Assembly: GCA_018398585.1 (NCBI GenBank)
Contig: JAGTTD010000008.1
Location: forward strand, 31,053,208-31,117,207
Direction: 5' to 3'
Source of the DNA: Simmondsia chinensis
Taxonomy: Eukaryota; Streptophyta; Magnoliopsida; Caryophyllales; Simmondsiaceae
DNA length: 64,000 bases
Shown: positions 24,238 through 35,924 of the stretch, in pieces
Position numbering within the stretch: position 1 is the first letter of the stretch
Layout of the letters: every line of letters starts with the position of its first letter
Notes under the pieces: generated by a model
Database searches by the model: none
Seen by the model: the letters and a program-made list of their open reading frames with translations, nothing else
Told to the model about the DNA's origin: nothing
Program-made: the position numbers and the translations under genes

Positions 24238-24486
24238 ATATATGGCAGGAGTCTTATTTTATAAAAAAAATTTAATTATTTTACTATTATTAGTGTAAAT
24301 ATGAGCAGGGTTTAATTCCTTTTTACGAAGTACTGTATGTCATAAAACTAGGGATATAAAATATTTAATATAGCAAAGTTAAAAATGCATACATACATAT
24401 CATTGGATAAGAATTGCATAAATTTTGTTTCGATATTATGGAATCTCAAAACACAACTTATTCTTATCTTACACAAGTACAAACTC

Positions 24487-24488
<2 letters not shown>
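24238..24488. repeat. Left arm of inverted repeat bracketing the pararetrovirus array
   Basis: Read in reverse complement, this 250-bp stretch aligns along its length with 50343-50593. Shared blocks include AAGATAAGAATAAGTTGT, TTTTGAGATTCCATAAT, AAAATTTATGCAATTCTT and AAACCCTGC. The arms differ by many substitutions and small indels, so the duplication is old. The arm ends at a TA microsatellite on its inner side. Confidence 0.72.

Positions 24489-24519
<31 letters not shown>
24489..24519. repeat. (TA)n microsatellite
   Basis: About 15 TA units at the inner edge of the left inverted-repeat arm, 440 bp from the first viral base. Confidence 0.95.
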
Positions 24520-24523
<4 letters not shown>

Positions 24524-24646
24524 ATAAGACTAAGCACATATTATACTCAAAAGACAAGAATAAAAATATAAACTCAAACATAGTTAGAAAAAAATAGCAA
24601 GTATTTTTATTCCAGAACTCATGAACCAACTAATATTTTAGCTCTC

Positions 24647-24649
<3 letters not shown>

Positions 24650-24681
<32 letters not shown>
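24650..24681. repeat. (TA)n microsatellite
   Basis: A second TA repeat of about 16 units, 280 bp left of the viral junction. Endogenous florendovirus loci are reported to lie often beside TA repeats. Confidence 0.95.
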
Positions 24682-24683
<2 letters not shown>

Positions 24684-25145
24684 TATACAGAGTAGAGAGC
24701 TTAGTCACCTTTTGCTGTGTATTTGCTCCTTTTTCCTTTTAATACCTTTTGTTTATAGGTGTCATACATGCATAATATCCAATATTTAACTTAAAAATTG
24801 TACCCAAAAAATATCCAATGTTAATATATATATTATTAGGTATATTTTTTACCACAAAATTAATTGTATGTAAAATGGAAATAGAAAAGAAAAAGAAGAA
24901 AAAAAAAATGAGAAGTTGAATCTTCTAAGTAATGTGTTGGGAAGTTTACTTCCACAAGTAATTTTATTTCCAAGTGTTGTACTCCAGCCCTCCCTATTCA
25001 ATTTGTAAGTTATATTTGTATTTTAATTTTATGTTTGTATTTTTTACTTAGTGCTTTGTACTCAACCTATGTTTAAACTTCCTATTTAATAAATTCCATC
25101 TTTCTCATCTTCTCCTGTCTGTGTCCGCCGATCATGCCCCCTTTT

Positions 25146-25157
25146 TGATATCAGAGT
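25146..25157 (+). promoter_or_regulatory. tRNA-Met primer-binding site, unit A1 (degenerate)
   Basis: TGATATCAGAGT differs from the canonical TGGTATCAGAGC at two positions. It follows CCCCTTTT, as in the other three leaders. Confidence 0.75.
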
Positions 25158-25448
25158 CAAGTTTAAGGTGTTTTTAATATTAATTTCACGAAAATATTGT
25201 TAAGCACTTATTAGGAACGCTTTGCTATTAAAGCACCTATTAGGAGCGTTGGTAATCCGATAGTGTAGCGTTGGTAATCTCGGATAGTGTTGGTAAGCCA
25301 TGTGGAAGGTGTTCCCGCTGGGTGTTCCCGTTACTGTGTTGCTGGTTTTCACGTTCTCAACAGTGTCAAACAGTAAAGCTATTCTCAACATTGTTAAATA
25401 GTAAGACTGTTAGATGATTGTTGAACCCAAACAACTGAGGCTATAACC

Positions 25449-26180
25449 ATGTCAGGTTTCAGAATCGCTGGACCTTTTAGAAAGATGTTTTCAAAACAAC
25501 CCGGTGCTAGTTTACACATAGTTAATTCAAAAGAAGTGTCAAAAGAAATCACAAACCCAAAAGATTTTGTTAACTAGAGCATTACAAATGAAGATTTAGA
25601 ATCAATTTATCAAATTGGTACTTTTGATTTTAAAATGGTTTTTTCATGTAAAACACATAAGCAAGCAATGAATATTGGTCAAGAAACCCAAATGATTCAA
25701 TTGCTTTCAAATTTATCCATTCAAAAATATATTGCAAAAAGTTGTCATTGTATACACTATGGTTTAGTTCAAGTATCTATCAACCTTTTAACAAGGACGG
25801 GACATAACCAACCGGTTATGTTAGCTCTTAGAGATTCAACATATTTACAATATGAAGAGTCTTTGCTAGAAATTGTTCAAACAAATTTACACAATGGACC
25901 AATTTATTTCAATTGTTATCCAAACTTTTCGGTTGCTAATCGAGATCCGACAATTTTGGATACTTTAAAGTTAGATATTCATTTACCAAATGTTAATATC
26001 AAAGAGAACAGAAAAAATTTTGTTCTCATTTACAGAATTCATTTCAGGCTTTTAGGAAGCTAACTTAACCCAAAATGTCTCAAATAATCTCCTCCTGGAG
26101 AAACTTTACTGCTTAAGGTTCAGGCTGAACAAGCTACAGCCTTTACCCCAAAACGTCTCAAATGGAAAGAGATAACCATT
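25449..26180 (+). pseudogene. Movement-protein domain, unit A1
   Basis: The start ATG opens MSGFRIAGPFRKMFSK, the N terminus shared by all units. The domain has YGLVQVSIN and GPIYFNCYPNFSV, which fit the 30K-type movement proteins of caulimovirids that guide cell-to-cell spread through plasmodesmata. TAG at 25575-25577 replaces the Trp codon seen in unit B2, and TAA at 26061-26063 replaces a Gln codon; both are C-to-T or G-to-A changes. Non-functional. Confidence 0.8.
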
Positions 26181-28870
26181 CCAAATATTTGGAGGATTGA
26201 AAACCCTCAACCTCCAAGAAATATTGCAAGAAGACAAGTTCAACAAATCACCAAAGAACCTGATGGTAAAATTACCATTAAGTTCGAATCAGAAAAACAA
26301 ACAATTATTTCACATCCTTCGTGTATTGAATCTTCAACACAATCAACTTCATCCTTTCCATATAGAGAAGAAGATTTTCAAAATACTTCTACTTCCAGGT
26401 TTAGAAGAATACGGTTTAACTCTCCTCTTGCCGACCAGTTTTTTAAAATGAATCATTTTCAAACCCGAGTTCTCCAACTGCTTCTCAAATGAGACCTCCT
26501 TCAATAAATGTTTTAACAAAAGATTTTGTAATAAATAAAGAGTTTTTAAGCAATGAATTTGGATCTTATCACAATAAGATTCAAAGGCATTGGTACTTTC
26601 AAACTTTTATAAAGAAATCAACAATCAAATTTATAGAAATTTATTACAAAGATTTAAATCAATTAAAATGTAATATTCCATTCTTCAAATGGTTAGAATC
26701 ATACACATCAAGGAATCAAATACCAAATCCTTTTATTCAAATTTTTATAAATGTTAATACAAACACTAGAACAAATGGTTAACAACGGATGAACAAATAA
26801 TCCAAATTATTCATCCTCCCACAAAAAATTTAATATTCAATGTTCAAAATCAAGAAATGATTGCTACTCCTTTCCGTGGTGGAAGAGAGGAAAAAGAAGA
26901 TTCACCATCTACAATCAAAGATATAAAAAAAAATTATGAACAAAATAATTTTTAAGCTTTAAATCTCAAAATAATTTCGGAATAATTAAATTCAATACAT
27001 AACAATATAATAAATAACAAGGATAGACAAAAAATGGAACAATCTCCAATTGTCCAATCAATGCCTCAACCAACATATACAAATTATACAATCCCTAAAC
27101 CAACACCTCAAAGCTACCCTATTCAACAAAGTTTTCCAACTCCACAATCATAGACAAACTCATTTTTTCAAGGAAGTCAACAACCCTCTTTCCAACCTTT
27201 TAATTTAACTCAAAAAGATAAAGAACAAATAAAACTTAAAAAATCACAGAATTCTGATGATGATATTATTGAAAGAATCACTCAAAAGCTCAAATTAACA
27301 GATAATTCAACAACTAGTAGCCCTGTAATTCAAACTATTTCAAAAGGAGAAAATGAAGACTCAAATGAAGAAACTTCATCAATATCCCTAACAACAACAA
27401 CAACAACAACAACAACAGTCCCAGTGCCTCGCGGCTCCCTCAATATCCCTAAGTGAAATAGAAATTCAAAAAACAAAAGAACAATTTAACACCAATATAA
27501 TTGAAAATCCTGAATCATCAATAAATAGAATAAAAAATAATTGGAAAAATCAACCGAGAAGAAATTATTATCCAAAATCAACTCCTCCTGATGTACAATA
27601 TGAAGAAAGAAATCAATTTACCTCCCCATCATTCAATGGAAATGATGTCCATGAATGGAATATGGACGAAAAATCTGAATATGGAATCTAAAATACTCTA
27701 CAACAAATGGCAATGGCATCAATAGCATCCGAGGTATCCAATCTCGCACGTACAAACCATATATCAGCCAGGTTGATTGTTTAGGGATTCTCAGGACAAC
27801 TTAAATCATGGTGGTCAAGAACTTTACAACTCTATGAAAGAGAATTAATACTCAATCATACTCATATAGAAAGAAAACAACTTGATCCTAATGACGTCAA
27901 TTCACTTTACATTGAAGAAGTTGTAAAAGACGCAGCAGAAACATTAATTTGGTCAATAACCGTTGCCTTTCTTGGCAGCATAATTGAAGAACAAGAATCA
28001 ACAAAATTATTTTTAACCAATTTAAGTTGTCCATCTTTACAAGATTTTCGATGGTACAAAGATATGTTTTTAACCCATGTACTCAAAAAAGAAGATGGAA
28101 ACCAACCATTTTGAAAAGAAAGATTTGTTACTGGACTTCCAAAATTATTTGTAGAAAGAATAATGACTAAAATTCAAGATGTTTGTAGAACTCAAACAAT
28201 TCCATGGCATAATATAACCTATGAACAATTATTTGCTTTTATCAAAAAAGAAGCATTACAATTATGTCAAGAACAAAAACTTCTTAACAATCTCAAAAAG
28301 GCACAAACAAGAAAAGAATTAGGTTCTTTCTGTGCTCAATACGGTATTCATAAATTCAAATCTCCTTCAAAATGATATAAAAAGAAAACATTTCAACAAG
28401 ACCTAAAGTATTATAGAAAGAAAAGGAAAAATAAATATGAACAACCACCACCACCACAATATTACAAAAATAGGAAAAAAATATTCAAGGAAGAAATCAA
28501 ACAAAATCTTGATATGCTTCAAATGCAAAAAACCTGGTCATTACCGAAATGAATGCAAAATGAAAAAAAAAATAAATCAAATAGAAGATAAAGACTTAAA
28601 AAATAAATTAATGAATCTATTTCTTTTTGATTCAAGCTCAAACAATGAAGACTATATATTTGAAGTTCAAGAAGATACAGCTGATGAAGACACATCATCT
28701 GATTCAACTGAAGATTTATGTCCTTGCAAAATTAAAACAATTAACGTATTAACCAAAGCAAACAAAGAAGACCTTCTAGATATAGTAGAAAAAATTCAAG
28801 ATCAAGAAATAAGAAAATAATATCTTCTCAAATTAATAGAAATTATATTTAAAGAACGAGAGATAACTCG
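26181..28870 (+). pseudogene. Coat-protein region with zinc knuckle, unit A1
   Basis: Open pieces at 26489-26782, 28163-28375 and 28437-28820 follow one another with stops and shifts between them. The core carries a caulimovirid coat-like sequence near 27785-27850 (GFSGQLKSWW pattern). A complete knuckle CFKCKKPGHYRNEC (C-x2-C-x4-H-x4-C) lies at 28515-28556, followed by an acidic stretch. In caulimovirids this domain binds the viral RNA during packaging. The 26197-26451 frame is out of phase and is not a gene. Confidence 0.75.
27392..27450 (-). mobile_element. Very short LINE/SINE tail insertion in unit A1
   Basis: A (CAA)n run followed by CAGTCCCAGTGCCTCGCGGCT is the extreme 3' end of the RTE-type tail in reverse complement. 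TCAATATCCCTAA is repeated on both sides (about 27379-27391 and 27439-27451). Unit A4 has the uninterrupted sequence at about 45877-45895, an empty site. Only about 50 bp were inserted, so reverse transcription stopped almost at once. Confidence 0.75.
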
Positions 28871-28889
28871 ACCAAAGCAACCCAAATCT

Positions 28890-29345
28890 TTGGAACAAAT
28901 ATTTGAAAAATATCCTACACCAAATGTATTTAGACAAATTTCAACTAGAGATTTGCAAAGAGAAATCAATGAACTAAAAGGACAAATTAAACATTTACAA
29001 ACAGAATTGATAACAATACAGTATCAAGATTTAGAAACAAAATCAAGATTCTCTCTTTTAGAATCAAAATATTTACAATTAGAATCAAGACTATCATATA
29101 TAGAGTCTAAAACAAGTAATCCAATAGAAACTCAATTAGCGAACATTAACCTTCAAATACCAAATGAACTAATCTCAAATGACAAATATCTTCAAATAAT
29201 TGAAAGAATAGAATATCAAAAATGGTATGTCTATATAACTCTTCATATTTCAAAGGATTAAAAAATTCAAACTCCAGCCTTGTTGGATTCATGAGCAGAT
29301 CTCAATTACATCCAAGAAGGACTCGTACCGTCTAAATATTATGAA
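28890..29345 (+). pseudogene. Protease region, unit A1
   Basis: The 123-codon frame at 28890-29261 holds a coiled-coil-like stretch (REINELKGQIKHLQTEL) and ends just before the retropepsin site. There the next codons read LLDS then TGA (29291-29293) where the catalytic D-S/T-G triad should finish. The family uses this aspartic protease to cut its polyprotein. It is inactive as found. Confidence 0.65.
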
Positions 29346-31209
29346 AAAATATTAGAAAGTCTCCACACAGCTAGTGAAAATAAAATGAATATCAAATACA
29401 AACTTTCAAATTCTTATATTTGCAATAATGAAGTTTGTTTTAAACCACCATTTATTTTAGTCAAAGATCTTCAACAAAATTAGGAACCCCCTTTATAAGT
29501 CAAATATATCCTTTTACGGTTACAAAAGAAGGAATTCATATTTAGATTATGGACACAAAAGTAACATTTTAATTCTTAAATCTGATCCAACAAAGAGATT
29601 TAAATCTCTTACAATCAATAATATTCAAACAAATAGACCTAATTAGTAACAATAAAAGCCATATTCAGTATCTTCAAAAGGAAATAGAATATCAAAGGAT
29701 AGAAAAATAATTAGCCCAGTCAAATAAGAAAATAACTCAATTATATAACAAAATAGTTAAAGAAGTATGCTCTGATCTTCTTAATGCATTTTGGAAAAGA
29801 AAGAGACATATAATTTAATTACCTTATGAAAAAGATTTTAATGAAAAAAATATTCCAACAAAAGCCAAACCTATTAAAATAAACAAAGAATTATTAGAAC
29901 ATTGCAAAAACGAAATACAAATGCTTCTCAATAAAAAATTAATAAGACCATCAAAATCTCCTTGGAGCTATTCTGCATTTTATGTTAACAGGCAAGCAGA
30001 GCTAGAAAGAGGAGTACCAATATTAGTCATCAACTATAAACCATTAAATAAAGTTCTTCAATGGATAAGATATCCAATTTCAAACAAAAGAGACCTATTA
30101 AATAAGTTACATAATGCAAATATATTTTCAAAATTTGATTTAAAAAGTGATTTTTGGCAAATTTAAATTGATAAAAAAGATCGTTACAAAACAGCATTCA
30201 CAGTTCCATTTGGTCACGATGAATTGAATGTAATGCCATTTGGACTCAAAAACACTCCATCAGAATTTCAAAATATTATGAATGATATTTTTACTCAATA
30301 TACAGATTTCGTCATTGTTTATATTGATGATATCTTAGTTTTCTCAAAAAATGTTGATCCACATTTGAAACATTTAAATATCATTATCAACACTATCAAA
30401 AGAAATGGTTTAGTTATTTCAGCTTCAAAAATGAAATTATTTCAAGCCAAAGTAAGGTTTTTAGGACATGATATTTTCCAAGGAACCATAAAACCTATTG
30501 CGAAAGCAATGGAGCTTGTTGACAAATTTTCAAATGAATTAAAAAACAAAACTCAATTTCAAAGGTTTTTGGGATGTTTAAATTACGTTGTTGATTTCTT
30601 TCCCAACCGTCGCAATATGTGTCAACCATTATACCAAAGGCTTTAAAAAAATCATCTTCCTTGGACAGAGGACTATACTAAGATAGTGCAAACCTTAAAA
30701 CAAATAGTCAAAAATCTCCCATGCCTAGCCCTTCCAAATCCAAAAGCATTTCTTATAGTAGAAACAGATGCTTCGGATATAGGATATGGTGGTATACTCA
30801 AACAAAAGGTGGACTCCAACCCTGAGCAAATAATTAGATTTCATTCTGGACTTTGGCTTGGAGCTCAAAAAAATTATTCAACAATTAAAAAAGAAGTTTT
30901 ATCCATTGTTTTATGCATTTCAAAATTTCAAGATGATTTATATAACAAAACTTTCCTTTCAAGAATTGATTGCAAATCCGCAAAACAATTTTACAAAATG
31001 ATGTAAAAAATATAGTTTTAAAACAAATTTTTGCAAGATGGCAAGCCATCCTTTCTGTATTTGATTTTCAAATTGAATTTATTAGAGGAGAAAATAACTC
31101 GTTACCAGACTTCCTCTACAGAGAATTTCTTCAAAACCATAATTCAATTCTATTACTTTTCCTAGGAGAATGTCAAAAGACAAAGGTAAAGGGAAGATTC
31201 AATCTGTAG
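29346..31209 (+). pseudogene. Reverse transcriptase and RNase H, unit A1
   Basis: Frames at 29921-30166, 30224-30646, 30686-31006 and 30970-31209 give RT and RNase H in order. Visible motifs are KFDLKSDFWQI, VIYIDDILVFS (the catalytic YIDD is intact), FLGHDI, then ETDASDIGYGGIL and IEFIRGENN of RNase H. Stops occur at 30164-30166 (after FWQI), 30644-30646 and 31004-31006. The order and the YIDD box match Caulimoviridae. Non-functional. Confidence 0.85.
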
Positions 31210-32375
31210 AAGATTATGCAATGACCCTTAAACCTCATCTTCAATGTTCTTCAATAAAAATTCCAACTCAAAACCCTTTCGAAATTCTAAATGAAGATTT
31301 TCCTTCAATCTCCTATTCTGCCGCTGTTTCAAGATCTCCGAATCCTCTCTCAATCCAACATCTAGCTCCTCCTCAATCTCTTAATTAGAGACTCCAAAAC
31401 ACTTTACTCACTCAAACAAATTAATATTTTCCAAAGCCTCAACTCAAACACATTTTCCTCAAAAAACAAAGAGAACCTTTCCCTTTAACTGGAATTCAAA
31501 ATTTAGTCAAAGCAACATTTCCTGATAATTTCCAATGGCTTCAAAATGATATTCAAAGGACCCAAAAGTTTTATGAATTCATTTTGGTAGATTCCGGTTT
31601 TGCCCTTATTAAACATGAAAAATGTAATAATGAGCAAATCCAATATTCAAAGTGCAAAATTTTAAATATTTGAGATATCAAAGACTTTGGCTACACTTCT
31701 TATACCTCAAAATAATTTTCTCAAACTTTTATTTCAACCGGTTATACTTATCAAGATTACAAAATGACTTGGTTTAGAACTTTTCTTTTCTAACCATTTG
31801 ATCATTCTTGATTTTTTCAATTTCAGAAAATATCAAGAACTTTTCCGGCCTGGTTTTATGAATGGTGGCACTTTTTTGGAAGCACTACTGACATTTATCC
31901 AGCAAACGCCAAAGTATTATTCAACATTTACTCAAAACATTCAGAAGATGATCCTTTAAATGTAATTATAAATTTTCATTGAAATTTTTAAATTCCATGG
32001 ATACTTTGTTGGTCCTTTAAGACCGCTCAATTTCTGGAACATCCTTATCCCATATCGTTAGTTCGGGAATTCAAGATTAACTGGTGGGAAAAATATGTCC
32101 TTGAATGTGATTGTACCATTGATTCTCTATCCAAATTTTTCAAAAACAAAAATAAGAACATTCAAATTCTCAGTCAAAATTCTCTAGGTATTCTAGAAAC
32201 TCCTTCAAAATCTCACCCTCAAAAGGCCTCGCCATCAAACTCTTCCTCAAAATCCAAATCCAAAATCTCAAAAGAGCTCCTAACTCAGCTCCTTCAACAA
32301 ATTCAAAATTCTTCCTCTGAAGACGATGATGAAGAAGCCAGTTCCAGTCAAAGTGATGCCTTTCATCTCTTCTGA
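31170..32375 (+). pseudogene. ORF2, unit A1 (unknown function)
   Basis: The ATG at 31170 overlaps the end of the RNase H frame by 40 bp, as expected of a translationally coupled second ORF. The start MSKDKGKGKIQS is conserved in A4 and recognisable in B2. The body continues in the same phase to TGA at 32373-32375, broken by at least five stops from 31386 on. Its C terminus is a Ser/Lys-rich segment followed by an acidic SSSEDDDEE tail. I know no family for it; a second ORF of unknown role is described in florendoviruses. Confidence 0.65.
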
Positions 32376-32951
32376 TGATTAAAGGGATCAAGTTTACAAG
32401 AATGATTGAATACATGACAAAGGAAAAAAGACAAAAGATACATAGTATGGCTCAATAATTCAATACAGGACGGTAGCAAAATTCAAAAGATGCACAGTAC
32501 TGCTCAATAATTACAAATAAAGAAGAAAGACGTGCTACAATCCAAAATTCAAATTATTGATGGTATTGTTCGGATTTCAAATTTAGCATTTCAGTTCCGG
32601 GGTGACAAATCTCAATTGAACTCTGGGGTCCTACTTCGTCTATAAATGGAGATGTCCCAACTTCATTCAAAGGCACATTAAAAAATGCGAGAGGGAAAAA
32701 TAACTTCTCAAGCTACAAAATAGTACAAGAGCGAGTTTTATTATCAAAGTTTTATTTTGTAATTTTATTTCCAAGTGTTGTACTCCAGCCCTCCTCATTC
32801 AATTTGCAAGTTATATCTGTATATTAATTTTATGTTTGTATTTTCAATTAGTGCTTTGTACTCAACCTATGTTCATGTTTAAACTTCCATTTTAATAAAT
32901 TCCATCTTTCTCATCTTCTTCTGTCTGTGTCCGCCGATCCTGCCCCCTTTT
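32376..32951 (+). promoter_or_regulatory. Pararetrovirus intergenic region between A1 and B2
   Basis: This non-coding stretch holds the TATA box (CTATAAATGGAGA, from 32639) and a leader with CCAAGTGTTGTACTCC. A possible poly(A) signal AATAAA lies at about 32895 (TTTTAATAAATTCC), before the primer site. The same module recurs at 38280-38594 (+), 38595-38900 (-), 40848-41418 (-) and 48146-48503 (-). Transcription of the parent virus would start about 30 nt after the TATA box. Confidence 0.7.
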
Positions 32952-32963
32952 TGGTATCAGAGC
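32952..32963 (+). promoter_or_regulatory. tRNA-Met primer-binding site, unit B2
   Basis: TGGTATCAGAGC is a perfect complement to the 3' end of plant initiator tRNA-Met, the primer of caulimovirid minus-strand synthesis. Confidence 0.9.
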
Positions 32964-33222
32964 TAAGTTTAAGGTGTTTTCAACAATAATTTCACAGAAA
33001 TATTATTAAGCACTTATTAGGAGCGCTTTGCCATTAAAGTACCTATTAGGAGCGTTGGTATGCCGGTAGTATAGCATTGGTAAGCCGTGTGGAAGGTGTT
33101 CCCATTACTATGTCGCTGGTATTCCCGTTCTCAACAGTGTCAAATAGCAAAACTGTTCTCAACAATGTTAAAGAGTAAGACTGTTAGGTGACAGTTGAAC
33201 CCAAACATCTGAGGCTGTAACC

Positions 33223-33949
33223 ATGTCAGGTTTCAAAATCGCTAGACCTTTTAGAAAGATGTTTTCAAAACAACCTAGTACTAGTTTACATTTAGTTACT
33301 TCAAAAGAAGTTTCAAAAGAAATCACAAACCCAAAAGATTTTGTTAATTGGAGCATTCCAAATGAAGATTTAGAATCAATTTATCAAAGTGGTACTTTTG
33401 ATTTTAAAATGGCTTTTTCATGTAATACACATGAGCAAACAAATGAATATTGATCAAGAAACCCAAATGATTCAATTGCTTTCAAATTTATCCATTCAAA
33501 AATATATTACAAAAGGTTATCATTATATACACTATGGTTTAGTTCAAGTAGCTATTAACCCTTTAACAAGGACAGGACATAACCAACCGGTTATGTTAGC
33601 TCATAAAGATTCAATATATTTACAATATGAAGAGTCTTTACTAGCAATTGTTCAAACAAATTTACACAATGGACCAATTTATTTCAATTGTTATCCAAAC
33701 TTTTCGGTTGCTGTTCGAGATCCGACAATTTTGGATACTTTAACGTTAGATATTCATTTACCAAATATTAATATCAAAGAGAACAGACAAAATTTTGTTC
33801 TCATTTATAGAATTTATTTCAAGCTTTTAGGAAGCCAACTTAACCCAAAATGTCTCAAACAATTTCTTCTTGGAGAAACTTTATTGCTTGAAGTTCAGGC
33901 TGAACAAGCTACAACCTTTACCCAAAACGTCTCAAATGGAATGAGATAA
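33223..33949 (+). pseudogene. Movement-protein domain, unit B2
   Basis: The start MSGFKIARPFRKMFSK runs to 33453; an insertion near 33430-33440 shifts the phase, and the homologous frame continues to 33949 with YGLVQVAINPLTR and GPIYFNCYPNFSV. The Trp codon lost in A1 is present here (TGG). Broken by one frameshift in the first third. Confidence 0.8.
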
Positions 33950-35280
33950 CCATTCCAGATATTTGGAGGATTGAAAACCCTCAACCTTCAAGAAATATTG
34001 CAAGAAGACAAGTTCAACAAATCATTGAAGAATCTGATGGTAAAATTACCATTAAGTTCGAATTAGGAAAACAAACAATTATTTCACATCCTTCGTGTAT
34101 CGAATCTTCAACACAATCAACTTCACCCTTTCCATATAATAGAGAAGAAGATTTTCAAAATACTTCTACTTCCGGATTTAGAGGAATGCGGTTTAACTCT
34201 CCTCTTGCCGAACCGGTTTTTCAAAATGAATCATTTTCAAACCCGAGTTCTCCAACTGCTTTTCAAATGAGGCCTCCTTCAATAAATATTTTAACAAAAG
34301 ATTTTACAATAAATAAAGAGTTTTTAAGCAATGAATTTGAATTTGATCACAATAAGATTCAAAGGCATTGGTACTTTAAAACTTTTACAAAGGAATCAAC
34401 CATCAAAATTAGAAAAACTTATTACAAAGAATTAAATCAGTTAAAATGTAATATTTCATTCTTCAAATGGTTAGAATCATACACATCAAGGAATCAAATA
34501 CCAAATCCTTTTATTCAAATTTTTATAAATGTTAATACAAATCCTACAACCAAATGGTTAACAAAGGATGGACAAATAATCCAAACTATTCATCCTCCCA
34601 CAAAAAATTTAATTATCAATGTTCAAAATCAAGAAATGATTGCTACTCCTTTCCGTGGTGGAAGAGGAAAAAAAAAAAAGAAGATTCACCATCTACAATC
34701 AAAGATATAAAAAAAATTTATGAACAAAATAATTTTCAAATTTTAAATCTCAAAATAATTTCAGAACAATTAAATTTAATACATAACAATATAATAAATA
34801 ACAAGGATAGACAAAAAATGGATCAATCTCCAATAGTCCAATCAATGCCTCAACCAACATATACAAATTATACAATCGCTAAACCAATACATCAAAGCTA
34901 CCCCATTCAACAAAGCTTTCCAACTCCACAAACACAGACAAACCTATTTTTTCAAGGATTTCAACAACCCTCTTTCCAACCTTTTAATTTAACTCAAAGA
35001 GATAAAGAATAAACAAAACTTAAAAAATCGCATAATTTTTATGATGATATTATTGAAAGAATCACTCAAAAGCTCAAATCAATGGATAATCCAATAAATA
35101 GTAGCCCTGTAATTTAAACTATTTCAAAAGGAGAAAATGAAGACTCCAATGAAGAAGCCTCATCAGTATCCCAACCAAAAGAAATATTAAATTCCCTCTG
35201 TGTTCAAAACAGTAGTTATAATTTTAAAAGATATTTAGGAAAAAAAAAAAAATCAAAACAGAATCCAAACAGGATTCCAA
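33950..35280 (+). pseudogene. Coat N-terminal region, unit B2
   Basis: Frames at 34186-34710 and 34554-35012 correspond to the N-terminal coat segment of unit A (RPPSIN, HWYFKTFTKES, IPNPFIQIFINVN). A phase change falls in the A-run at about 34669-34681. From 35013 to about 35170 homology to A continues with stops. It then ends, before the coat core begins. Confidence 0.7.
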
Positions 35281-35924
35281 TTTGCCACAGATGTAGAAAA
35301 CCTGGCAATTTTATGAAAAATTGTAAAACGAATCAGCCAATAACTCAAAATAAAGATCAACAATTCACAGACATATTAATAAATCTATCTAATCCAGCCT
35401 TAGAAAATGTAAGATATAATTCTGAAATTCAAAAGAATACAGAAGCTAAAAGTCTATCTCCTAATTTGTCTCATACAGTGAATGAAAACTTAACCTCTGA
35501 CTCAACTACAAAAATATATCACCATAAAACAATACAACTCAAAAATCAAGAATCTAAAGAATTTGAATCAAGCTTAACCCTACCAAATTCAGAAGTACTT
35601 CCCAGAACTTCTGATGTCAATTATGACAAATTCCGAAAACTTGTCTCTAGTCCAAAACAAATTATTACGTTTTGGTTTAAAACAAAATTTCCAAAACTTC
35701 AAAAACTTTTATATTATAAAATTCTCCTTTCATTACTCCATCATAAATTTGCAAAACCAATTATACAAAATACAATTTCAAAACTAAAAACAGTTTTAAC
35801 ATCCTTTCAAAATTACTTTTTTCAAGACCCTTCTCTCATGAATTGTCTTCAGACAAATATTCTGATTATTTATCTACAGGCTATGAAGACAGATAAAGGA
35901 AAATGGAAGATTCAATCCTCATAA
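35281..35924 (+). pseudogene. Zinc-knuckle remnant and B-specific tail, unit B2
   Basis: The knuckle at 35283-35324 reads CHRCRKPGNFMKNC, with Asn in place of the zinc-binding His. The open frame (35313-35924, 203 codons) has no protease or RT motif; its C-terminal half is basic and hydrophobic. It ends by running into the ORF2-like start MKTDKGKWKIQS (ATG 35883). This tail occupies the place that coat C terminus, protease, RT and RNase H fill in unit A. Confidence 0.6.

Larger units (their letters stand above)
24959..32951 (+). mobile_element. Pararetrovirus unit A1 (RT-bearing component)
   Basis: The unit starts within the leader, so its own promoter is missing on the left. It runs through movement protein, coat, protease, RT, RNase H and ORF2 to the intergenic region before the next primer site. 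The TATA box of the downstream intergenic region is at about 32640 (CTATAAATGGAGA). Breaks occur in every domain. A small LINE/SINE-tail insertion lies at about 27392-27450. Confidence 0.82.

Noticed and set aside
26197..26451. 84-codon frame in the pararetrovirus coat region, also seen at 39521-39820 and 46833-47078
   Set aside because: It is a second phase of the true coat reading frame; the in-phase translation matches across units.
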